Of a DNA stretch of 64,000 nucleotides, positions 37,386 through 47,953 are shown in pieces. The DNA comes from Spodoptera frugiperda (taxonomy: Eukaryota; Arthropoda; Insecta; Lepidoptera; Noctuidae): the NCBI RefSeq assembly GCF_023101765.2, contig NC_064215.1, positions 1,178,001-1,242,000 on the forward strand, given 5' to 3'. Numbering within the stretch: position 1 is the first letter of the stretch; each line of letters begins with the position of its first letter. The notes under the pieces were generated by a model. That model searched no databases, was not told the origin of the DNA, and worked only from the letters and a program-made list of their open reading frames with translations. The translations under genes and the position numbers were made by a program.

Positions 37386-39221
37386 GTTAAACGTAACAAT
37401 GAATAAGTAGGACGATAGTAAGTTAAGTGAAATTGTACAGACCCACAAGGATAAAATACAGAGAAACCTCTCGTAAATTCATATCACCGTTAAGCACCAT
37501 CCAATTCAAATTGTCCAAAAAACAATAGAGCCAACCCTAAGTCCAGCCACTTGAAAGTCCAACAAACAAACGTTTATCACTTCGAAACGGACAAAAAGAG
37601 CAATATTTACATTTACAAAGAAGCAATCAGAGTCCAATCCATTACGATTTCTTTCCGGAGATCCGCGGTCTAAATCTACCATTATCTACCCGGGCGTCGA
37701 ACCCGAGTCAGCGTAATCCGGGCAAGTAATCCGCCGGCCCGCCTCCGCGTGAACGTATAAATCACGGATAGAATTAGCGAAGCGATATCGTCCCACGGGC
37801 CGGCCCGGCCAGGGCTGACACCTCCCTGGCTGTTACTACTAATGTACATTTCATTTGTTTTAAAACGATTAAAGTACAGAACTGCATATCAAGTTGTAAA
37901 TTACAGTTGCAACGTTACAGTTTGGCGAGTCTAGATTTAAGACCACAATTTATGTAAAAACTTTGAATAAAATTATAAAAAAAAAAAAATACCATACAGT
38001 TTTTCTTGATCTGTTAATGTTTAAGATTATAAAACTGGGGTGTAGGTACAAGCTTATCGATTCCATATATACTGTTAAACTTGGTCTCATATACCTCTCT
38101 ATATACCTACACAACCCTTTAAGGCTTATAATCCCATAACCAAGATACTCCTTTCATATTCTACATAATCCATAACATAAAAGTAACGTAGATACATTTT
38201 TCCAAAATGTGTGACGTCACGCCCGAACAGGAAACACAAAGGCACTCATCGGATAAAATGGATGAAAAAAAAAGCGAGATAATATTATGGTTCCATAGTT
38301 GGAGAATGCTGCGAAAATATTGGCGAGAAATTGACGAAAAATAGTTTTTTGTTCGGCGGGAAATTGATGAATAAATTGAAGAGGTATTTCCATAGCTATA
38401 TGATGGATATTGTCGAAGCTAGTAGTATTATAGTATTTTAAATATTTATTTAAGTAATAAATAAAAGATATCTAACAAAAATTAAAATAAGTATTAATAA
38501 TGGTTTGGAATTGATATACACATAGGTATAAATAATATTATTTTGATATGTTCGTTCAAAAATGAAATTGTCTTATGAATGAAATAAATAATTTTCATTG
38601 TACAGACAACTCTTTTACACAATTTTATATATCTATAGATTACACTTTGTTTTTGTTTTAGTAAAATGATGTTGTACCTAAGCCCACACATTTTTAGAAA
38701 CAGTTTAACAGTGACAGTGTTTTGATCTACTACATATGTTTTACTTGCAGCAGCCCAGCCCTGGATTCGAACAGAAAAACACTCGAGTAATCGTTCGCTA
38801 ATGACGTATTAAGACACCCCCCGCGCCCCGCACCCCTCTACGAGTTTTATGCTTTTCACACACTTATCCTCTTGTTGGACCATTCCTAACATAGTTACTG
38901 TAATCACTAAGTACTAGTCCTAATTACTAATGGGTACTTCCCTTTTGGGAATACTTGATTTATTATAGATACCTAAAAAAGAAAATGGTTGTTCGGACCT
39001 TAGATCTGCTTAAGTGCGAAATCAAACGTCCCTTGGAGTTAAACTGAATAATTAAATAAAATTCATACTTTATTTTCAGGTAACATTTTATTCAATAACC
39101 TAATAAGAAAGTGAAGATTCTGCTGTCAAGTCGAATAAATTATTATAACTAAGCACATAACCAAATATAAACGATTAAAATACACACGTAAATACGACAT
39201 AACTGGAATTGTGACAAATAT
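37386..39221. other. non-coding DNA with a GC-rich patch
   Basis: About 37640-37830 is markedly GC-rich, with ctacccgggcgtcgaacccg resembling a tRNA T-arm in reverse, but no tRNA cloverleaf can be formed. The rest is AT-rich without genes. Confidence 0.4.
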
Positions 39222-39349
39222 AGCAATAGGCTCGCCCCCTATTACATGGGACTTATAACACAAATGATGAAATGTGTGTGTACAATGGCATTAAGTGCCG
39301 TAACGTGCATATCTGCCTACTCCTTTCACGATAAAAGGTGTGACGTTGC
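39222..39349 (+). mobile_element. 5'-truncated SINE, family A
   Basis: It matches the 3' half of the family A SINE: agcaataggctcgcccccta, ttacatgggacttataacac, and the aaaggtgtgacg end with a degraded A-rich tail. The tRNA head is missing. Confidence 0.85.
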
Positions 39350-39994
39350 ATAAAATAAAAACAATTGAAACATACACACACGACAAGGTTCATCAAACAT
39401 AAATTTACCAACAAACTCGTTCTGTTAATTTGAGCAGATCTTAAAAATTAGTAATTCTATAAGTGATCGACAAACAGACGTGGGCCTCGTTTCCAAGGGT
39501 GCAATGTAATGAGATGTATACCTGCCGCGTAGAACGTGTGTACAGGCACAATGCTCAGCGTTGACTGATCCAATCATTGCTGGGAGCTGAGAAATAGGTG
39601 ATAGGAACAGGAGAGTTTATTATGAGCAAAATGATCATGTTAAAGTCAAAACATTTATTTAAATTAATCCTAAATTAGACACTTTTGAAACGTCAAATTG
39701 AGTTGTCTGTCAGTCTGTCTGTAAGTGAAACTAGGTGCTAGGAGGTTAGTAAAAATGATAGATTTTGAATAGAGTAAAAGTTTTTTTTGTAAGCTTAATG
39801 AATATTCATCTCTGAAAATAGTGTTGGAAAAAGAAAATGCTAACTAAAGTCGACATAGAACATTGCAACCCTTTTAAAAGGGGTAGATAAATGAAAACGG
39901 AAGGGACGCAGGGGTATAAAAACATGTCGTGTGGTAAAATAAACAAATGATTATAAAATAGGTCCTATTACTACTACGCCTATAGTATTATTGT
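39350..39994. other. non-coding DNA
   Basis: Nothing recognised. It ends at the left target duplication of the next LINE tail. Confidence 0.35.
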
Positions 39995-40007
39995 ACAGTT
40001 TATAGAT

Positions 40008-40165
40008 CCGGAGCTGCGGACCACCTAGCGGGCTTACCGGGACTCCGGCCCGAAAAGCCGGGAAAGGAACGGGGTGGTTTTTAGTCAGTAAGAGTCTGAC
40101 ACTCCCTCTCGCCTCGCCCAAGGCGGGAGAAGTCATTGGATGACTTTCCCACATCAAAAAAAAAA
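40008..40165 (+). mobile_element. truncated R1-type LINE 3' tail with target duplication
   Basis: It opens at ccggagctgcggacc, carries ggaacggggtggtttttagt and tctcgcctcgcccaaggcgg, and ends in poly-A. The 13-bp duplication acagtttatagat (39995-40007 and 40166-40178) is exact. At 158 bp it is the best-preserved plus-strand copy of the tail. Confidence 0.93.
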
Positions 40166-40178
40166 ACAGTTTATAGAT

Positions 40179-42090
40179 AATACCGTATCACTTGCTTCAT
40201 TCCTCCGAGCGCGTCAGATCCGTCACGTATGTCCTCGGCATATTTACTTAATTAGCGCTCCGCCACGCGCCGGGGATGAATTACAATCGGAGCAACTCTC
40301 GCCGATGTCACTGTTTTAGTGAGGAGGTGACAACAGAGGAGTGCTTTACTCGTATTAGAGTACATTGTTAGATTTATGTGGAATTATACTGTAATAAGTG
40401 TTATTTACCAAATAGATTTAAAGACGAAATACACTAATAATCTATCTCAATCGATTTTTTACTGACACTCCATATAACTAATGTTAAAAGTCAATCCATA
40501 TCCAAAGATTTTGAATTGAGACAGGTTATCCTCCATATTAAGTTTGAGGTTTTGTTTATGAGCCATCTTTTCTTCAGTGACCGACCTATTAATTACGTAA
40601 GATGAATTTATTAATAGTTAAATGTGAGACAATTATTGTTTTCACATTCGATCAAACATCATCGAAAGTTATAATTTCTAAAAAGTTCGTTACCTTGCTA
40701 CGGAAATGAGATTTAGCTTGACCCCACTAGAATAAAGTCGTAGTACCTCATAAATGTGGGATATATTTTTGGAAACATCCCTATTATACGTTTTACGAGG
40801 AGTTCGTCCAGCAGGACCCTCGGAGTACATTTATCAAAGACTCCTCAAATCCTTCTGAGAACGTTCCCTTTCTTTCGTATCACGGTTGACCTATAAAGTG
40901 GGGATAATATTTTATATTTTATTCTGCGCGAATCTCGCCCTTGCAAATTGAATCTTTAGGGAGACGGGTTAGTTGCCCTTTTAAAGGACATTTAGGGCCC
41001 ACGGAGAAAAACGTATAAAACATATTTCGCTGAAATACTGGCGTAAATGCAGAGTTTTTTTAGTTTAATTTTGTATCAGCAAGATTTTATTCGTTCTGTA
41101 AGTCATTTCTCAATCAAAGTTTGTATTAACATGAATGTTGTAAAACTCGTGGGTTGTAAACACCACTATGTAGTTTACATGCTTATTACCTTGAGAAAAA
41201 TAAAATTCCTTGTGTCACGTCACGACATCTAATCGTGTACACAGTCGTGTCGGATCCTATAAAGGGACTAAAATACCCTTTTCATGTAATGTTTTTGTGA
41301 GGACAATCGTAAAACATAATAAGATACGACAGGTTTATCTCTGAGGGAGAGGTTTGACGAATTTCCCTACACTTTACTCATTCCAATACCTTCTTTAAAT
41401 AGCTGTAGTTTACGAGCTATTCTTGTGAAACCAATTTGAGAATTTAGTTGAGAGGCTGGCCTAATCTTCCGTCTTCCCAAGTACTGTGATGTTACAAAAC
41501 TCGAAGATAGGATCATTCCTTTCCTAACTGGATGTATGGAATCTGCACCCACGCTTGCACCGCGCCATTTGTATTTTGTTCATACATTTCATTGCATCCT
41601 AGGGGGCGTTGACTGTCTTGTACAATTGTACTTACAACTATTTAGACATGTTGAGTTGCAACAAGCTGGAAGATTTACTGCTTAAAACATTACTTGATGT
41701 AACTTGGAATTTTAAGATTGTATTTGCAATGGTTAAAGAAGAAAAGTTGTCGTTTTCTGAATTTAGAATACAGTTAGTTAACATATTGAACGAAACTTAA
41801 ATAGAAGCTTAGCAATATAACCAAAACCCTGAAACCAAATTAAAAGATTTGAATAACAATACATTAAACATTGTAAACCGTACTAAGCAGAACACTAACA
41901 AAATTGCGCCACAAATCTTCTAATTTCCCAACGACTTAATTAATGTTATTAATAATAAATGACAAACAAGAGAACAGGTGTTCCTTGGTTATAATTTACA
42001 CATAACGATTGCGTACAATGGCAGCGCTAACAATGAGCTTATCGTAGAGGAAGTTGCGAAATTGTGGTAGTAAATTAATTTTAATGTACA
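40179..42090. other. non-coding DNA
   Basis: Only short frames, for example minus 41367-41552 and plus 41609-41800, none recognisable. Confidence 0.35.
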
Positions 42091-42205
42091 CACGGCTGCA
42101 TATCAAGGTAAACATAACCAGTATAAGCTGACCGTTGAACGAGGTAAAAGATCATACAAAGCGAGGCCATGGTAAACTGGTGTTGCATAGCTTCATGTGA
42201 AGTGT
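42091..42205 (+). repeat. small foldback element, diverged copy
   Basis: It matches 54425-54540: ccagtataagctgaccg, a gaggccatggtaaactgg core, and arms that are imperfect inverted repeats (atcaaggtaaacataacc... against ...gcatagcttcatgtg). Probably a MITE-like element with at least two copies. Confidence 0.6.
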
Positions 42206-42511
42206 GTACCTGAGAATGTCGCAGCAGAATTACAGGTCGTTATTGTAAAAGCACCGATGCGAGATACACAGGATTTATTTGTGAGAGCACCCGATGTCAA
42301 TGCTACACAATATAAAGCTGACGATCCTAAAATGGAATTTGCTAAAGCTTGTGAAATAGTATTTTGTGATACAGGAAATTGGATGGATGTGATGGATGGA
42401 AATGATGCTATGTTATTACTGTTGTTAAAAGTACTAAATATTTTAGATATACTTGCAGATAAAAAGAAACCTATAAAGCCTGTCAAACTGTATAAAATAT
42501 GTTTGAGGTAG
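42197..42511 (+). CDS. unrecognised ORF, about 104 codons
   Basis: An ATG-started frame with no homology I can name. It contains the acidic stretch FCDTGNWMDVMDGNDA and then a leucine-rich LLLLLKVLNILDIL segment, ending in a basic tail. It begins inside the foldback repeat at 42091-42205, so the ATG may not be meaningful. An open frame of similar length exists on the opposite strand. No promoter or splice context was found. It may be a remnant of a mobile element or chance. Confidence 0.2.
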   Translation: MKCVPENVAAELQVVIVKAPMRDTQDLFVRAPDVNATQYKADDPKMEFAKACEIVFCDTGNWMDVMDGNDAMLLLLLKVLNILDILADKKKPIKPVKLYKICLR

Positions 42512-43626
42512 GTATCAGTTGAAATAAGATCCACGTATCAATAAGATGTTACCATCAGAATGTGGCTAGAGTTCATCACATCTATTACCTAGTTACCGAT
42601 AGACTACGACGTTGATTGATGCCAGATAGGCATTCCACTCGCAATCAGCTTAAACGCTGTGACCTTTACGAAGTTAGGCAAGGATTGAAGTACTATAAAT
42701 ACTGGGTATTGAGATACTTGACCAAAAAACAAAGTTCAATACAAAAATACCAAGGGAAAATTGGTCTTACGAAATCCTTGTTGGAATGTAGCGCAAATAC
42801 TAGACAACTATTTAAAATTTATAGTTAATGCTTTGCTTTGAAATGTGTTAAATGAACAGTTATTGTGATTAAACTTGTTAGTTTAATAGCAAATTGTAAA
42901 GTTCTTTTAATGATTTTTAAATCAGCGGTTAAGCCTCTTTGACCACTCGTTTCCAGTCTATGAAAAAAATCAAATGTTTTGTTTGTTCTGCCTCAAGGAG
43001 CGATGCTCGGACCAAAACCTAATCCATCGAAGAAAAAGTAAGAATTTCTTCTATAAATCAGCCAGCTCATTTCTCTAAGCAGCTTCAGTGGTATCATTCA
43101 CAAGGAAACCAGTTTCACACAGGATTATACTTATATAGTACCTACTCTGTTGGACAAATATTGTGGCTCACGGTTCGCTGGGGCGACCACAAAGCTCGCC
43201 GGTCGCAGTTAGCCTAGTCACGGTGATTGCCACCAGCAGCCGTGTTTGGGCACGTTCCCGGCTCGTAAAGCGCGCCTATGAGGTACGAGGTGTTTTCATT
43301 GGGACCACGAACAAATAGGCTAAGGTGAAACGACTTGTTCTCAAGGAAAATTGATTGGGAATTAATGTTTTCGATAAGTTAGTACTTAGTTTGGTTTTTG
43401 TCGTTAGATTGTTCCAGTTAAGTAGGAATATCTACAAAAGTCTTGAGAATAACGTATGGGACGTAATAAATTTCACTAAACTATAAAAGTCTATAGATAC
43501 TTATTTCGAGCATTTATTTTATACGTTTGGTGGAACGTGATTTTTCTCAAATTCCTTTTTACTACTGTTTCTAATTTTTAGCTTTTATGTTTTCTCTACA
43601 TATATCTTCCAAGTTAATTTATTGTT
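42512..43626. other. non-coding DNA
   Basis: Includes a short basic plus frame (42616-42828) with no recognised motif, and a GC-rich patch at about 43160-43290. No supported gene. Confidence 0.35.
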
Positions 43627-44232
43627 ATGTCATTAATAAAATTCTGGGAAGGAGGACACAGGGTACATCATTGCGCAGATGTGAAGAAGATTCTCCATCT
43701 AAATAGATTTGTATATGCATTAAAGAAACTTAGACAAAGTGCTGACACACACACAGCCCTTACGGCATATTATGGCTATGTGCAATCTGTTTTGAGGTAT
43801 GGTCTGGTTCTCTGGGGTAATTCTACAGATATAAATAAAGTTTTCATTGTACAAAAAAAATGTATTAGGGCTATATGCGGTGTTAGTCCAATAGAATCGT
43901 GCAGACCACTTTTCAAAAAGTTACGTGTTATGACTGTGGTATCCTTATACATTGCTGAGATAGGTATGTTTGTACGAAACTATCCTCAATTATATCCTAA
44001 GGTTAGTGAGAATTGTAAATTTAAACAGAGGGATCCTACAAAATTAAGAATGGAAAGATGTAGAAGTACTTTACATAAGAAAAATAGTTCAATGATGATA
44101 ATTAATATATATAATAATATTCCTAGAGAAATAAGAGAGCTACCTACCACGAAATTTAAAGGAAAATTAAAAGACTGGCTTATTGAAAAGTGCTTCTATA
44201 CCCTAGAAGAATTTTTTAAGTATAGAATATAA
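43627..44232 (+). pseudogene. jockey-type reverse transcriptase, C-terminal remnant
   Basis: 201 codons. It contains LNRFVYALKKLRQ, AYYGYVQSVLRYGLVLWGNS, VQKKCIRAICGV and LFKKLRVMTVVSLYI, which together form the thumb and C-terminal region after the RT catalytic core in jockey/CR1-type ORF2 proteins. The FADD core and endonuclease are absent through 5' truncation. The first residues (before about position 20) look like flanking or degraded sequence, so the ATG is probably fortuitous. No internal stop remains, suggesting a moderately young copy. Confidence 0.85.
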
Positions 44233-44372
44233 TTTTATATGTAATAATAGGGTTATTTAAGTTCCTAAGTTTTCGCATGCCTACTGAAGGCGAAATGTGT
44301 TTAGCTACATAATTACCTGTTACCACCTTTTTTTGTACCGTATTTCGGCGAATAAAGATGTTATTATTATTC
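43627..44372 (+). mobile_element. 5'-truncated jockey-type LINE fragment
   Basis: The coding remnant is followed by a short 3' UTR (ttttcgcatgcctactgaag and ggcgaaatgtgttt) and an aataaagatgttattattatt end resembling the tails of jockey/CR1-type elements. The 5' boundary is uncertain (about 43627-43660). No target duplication identified. Confidence 0.8.
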
Positions 44373-45214
44373 ATAGTTTGTCTTACTGTCACCGACATTA
44401 TAGTCACCCTATCCTCGTTTCTAATACTAGATTTATCTGTTGGCGATGACAAGCCAAAGTCTAGGTTTATTCAGTCGACTTTTAATGTACCACTGTCCAT
44501 ATTCAAAGGACTTATTATTTATTGTATTTACTTGTTTACTATTTCACCGTCGGAGAAATGCGGATCAACGTATACTGGTTTGTGAATTAAGATTCTTTGA
44601 CGGTTTTCTTAGAGATTTAAACGATAAATTAATATTTATATGGATGAATAAAATCTGAAACTTATTTATTTGTATCGCTTTCATTTTTGGCTTGGAACAG
44701 CTCAATTCAGTCCTATATATTACAAAGATTTTACCTCATCATAAATATCTTCTTAAAAATTCTTTAGAAATGCAAATAGGAGACAAATACATGCAAACCC
44801 ACAGGTACTACCTACCTAAACATATATAGTGATGTATAAATAAGCCCCGCCATATACCAACACGATTTATTTACGAAAGTGCACTTGAACGATTTACGAT
44901 TCTTTCGAATGTTAAGAATCGATTGTACATACAATGGACCCGGAAAATTTCGCCTACGTGGTAACGGCATCCGAATCTCTCCGTGTGTTTGCTCTAACCT
45001 CGGGAACAACAATGCGTGATTAAAATGTGCGTACACAGTTTATATTTCAACACAAAGAAAGTTATTACCGACTATTGTCGGATAAGAGTTCGTGCTTTTG
45101 TAAGGCTGTCTGTATACTTGCGACTGGATCATTTTGAAATATGTTTTTGTGTCATGTTTTAATCTTTCAAGAAATTTTCAATTTAGAATATAATGCCTAA
45201 CATAATTATAATTG
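44373..45214. other. non-coding DNA
   Basis: AT-rich, with short overlapping frames only. Nothing recognised. Confidence 0.35.
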
Positions 45215-45511
45215 ATTGCCTCGTTGTTCGAGTGGTCGCAAGTGCGACTGCCGGATAAGAGGTCTCGGGTTCGATTCCTGAATCGGTTAAAGTAAAACTA
45301 GGCATTTTTCAGATTTTCGAAAATCTCTCTCTAAGTGTAGCACGGAGTCTGGAAATGTCAATATGGCAATAGGCTCACCACCAATTACATGGGTCTTACA
45401 ACATAAATTGTGAAAAGTGGGTGTACATTGTACAGTGGCATTACGTGTCATAATGTGCACCTCTGCCTACCCCTTCGGGGATAAAAGGCGTGACGATATG
45501 TATGTATGTAT
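45215..45511 (+). mobile_element. tRNA-derived SINE, family A, plus strand
   Basis: Head attgcctcgttgttcgagtg, exact B-box ggttcgattcc, the shared body (caataggctcaccaccaatt) and the end ggcgtgacgatatgtatgta. About 297 bp, full length. No clear target duplication, so it may be older than the 19-kb copy. Confidence 0.88.
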
Positions 45512-47874
45512 TTATTTCCTATTCACATAGTAACCACCATCTTTAGTTATGCCTTTATCTTGTTTGCAGTCGGCATTGTGTTACCAGCCTTACCCACTCG
45601 GCGCACAATCACACAATTATGCATCTTGATTCAGCATTAGTTCAGCATACTATCTCTCTACTAATTCCGTGTTGACTTGCAATGAAGAGACGTAGCATTT
45701 CAAGTTTTCGAGGACCCTATCTAGTCGAGATGCTATCGTAAATTATCCAATAGACATGGAAATATTAATTAAGTTGCAATTTAGTTTAGATTAGTAAAAT
45801 GGTCGAACTGAAAAAGACAGGATGAACATAATTTTTTTATCAGTAGGAATAGGCTGGGAAAATATTAGCTATTCGAAAAGTGGGATTTTAGACTTCGATA
45901 TTCTGCCTAAAGTCTAATAAATAAGTACCTACTTATAGCATGAGCGGGGTTTGGACTTGCTTAACCTGTTAAGCAAAGCTGTTCCTGTTACTAATACAGG
46001 GTTTCTGCCTATCCATTGGGGGATTACACGGCGCGATGTTTTACTTATTCTAAGTTCTAATATACTTCTCAATTTTAATATAAAGTACTTAGCTTCAAAG
46101 TACAGCTTTCACTTCTGAGTATAAAGTAGGTACTTAATGACAGTAAGTTACGAACGTCTTAAAGCTAAGTGTCGTTTAAGTATTCACTTAAGTAAGTTAA
46201 GTAAGCTCCTTAGTTACTTATTGCGTAATATCATTGTAAGCAATACTTTATGAATAACAATATTTAAAGATTATATGGCGTCTCTAGTCAAGATAATAAA
46301 TAAAAGTATTTGACAACTTGGTCGCAGTCGCACGCAGCTACTGGATGCAGGTGATACTACGGCCGATTCAGAAGTCATTGGTCACTTTTCCAGCAAAAAG
46401 ACAATGGAAAATATTCCCACTTTTTATTGAAAGTCGTAAGTGCGCAGCCAACCTAAGGCAATCGGCGCACAATCGCACAGTTGTGCATCGTGATCGGGCA
46501 TTAGTTCAGGAAAATGTTCGCAGCGATCTCGATGCGAACAATGTGGCGAGACTGGCGAGACTGGCGAGCTCGCGGCCCACAGCTCGCCTCTACTGAATAG
46601 CCTGATACAAATACTATGGCAGAATGTGATGGGAACTTATACTAGAGTCTAGTGATTTAGAATTGTGTGCACACAATGCATTGTAATGATGCTCTGTGTT
46701 GATTTAGCGCTTTATAACACTCTAGTACATTTAGCGAATGTAGACGGTGACTGGGCAGTTTTGTGGTGTGGTAGTTTCACTTACTGTTTTACATATCATA
46801 GGAATTTACACACTATTTCTATGTATCAAAACAATAACTCATGTCACAATTTGTTTCGAATTAACAATTGGTTTTATGCTAAGACACATGCATGGAAACA
46901 TAATTTTCATTCTGAAATATTCGCCGCTCCACATTGACTCACAAATCACCAATCAGGATCAACGGATTTGAATTCAACATTCGATCAAGCCAGATATTAT
47001 AAATCAAGGTAATCTCATTAAATATAGACGTTAATATCTAAAAAGTCTGGTATCTTACGACGTACGGGCCATCAAAGGAGCGCAGTCGACGAGTCTCGAG
47101 GGAAATCAGTCGAGTGTGGAGGTGCCCTTAGCCCTATATTGTCTGTAGCTGCCTTTATAACTGATTTATGGATACGTGAGCGGGGTTACATGTACTCGTG
47201 CGATATAGGGCTGGTTCACACTTGCGTACATCTCCATTATTATTTTGATAACGCAATAAAATAGATATATAAACTGTGTCTTAGAAGCTATTAATGTTGA
47301 CAGTGTTAAGTACTAGACGAGAGTATTATCTGTCTGTCTAATGACAGGGATATTTGTGACACTTTATTAACTATACATTTAAACCAAATGTTCCATGGTT
47401 CCAAATAACAATACGTAGTTAGGTTTATAGATAATTCTACAAAAGTGATTGATTCCCATTAACGATTCTTTATTTTAAAGTGCAATAAATGTTTTATGTT
47501 TGACCACATCGAAGTAGGTTGGCGTTCGTGCTAGATATAAAGTTATCAATTATTTAGGTTAGCCACAACATCGCAAGAACTAGGTTACCTGAATGCACTA
47601 AACTAGATCAGTGATAGAATTCAAGTTGAAATGTTTATGCTCACTAAGTAGCTACAGATGGAAGGGTAATTTTTCTTTCACATATTTTCGAATTGCGTCC
47701 GTTCCAACGCAGTATCTATTTATAATTTTCCCTCTGTATAAAAAGTAAAAAAAAAAATAGGTTACAATAATAAAACAACTAGTCCGTATATTAATGTACT
47801 TTTATTTTAAATAAATATAACCAATAACATTTATTACATCACAGGAGCAGGGTATCTTGAAAACACAATTCATT
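45512..47874. other. non-coding DNA
   Basis: No supported gene. A short ggcgagactggcgagactgg tandem repeat lies near 46555. Confidence 0.35.
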
Positions 47875-47953
47875 GCGCGGCAAACGTTTCACAGACCATA
47901 GACAAAAGGTCGGCCATTTTGAATCTATGGTCAACAATGAAACGTTCGCGCGC
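47875..47953. repeat. imperfect hairpin, about 79 nt
   Basis: The left arm (gcgcggcaaacgtttcac, then agaccataga) pairs with the right arm (tctatggtcaacaatgaaac, then gttcgcgcgc) with small bulges, leaving a loop of about 21 nt. It is comparable in size to a pre-microRNA stem, but no known mature microRNA was recognised. Confidence 0.65.
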
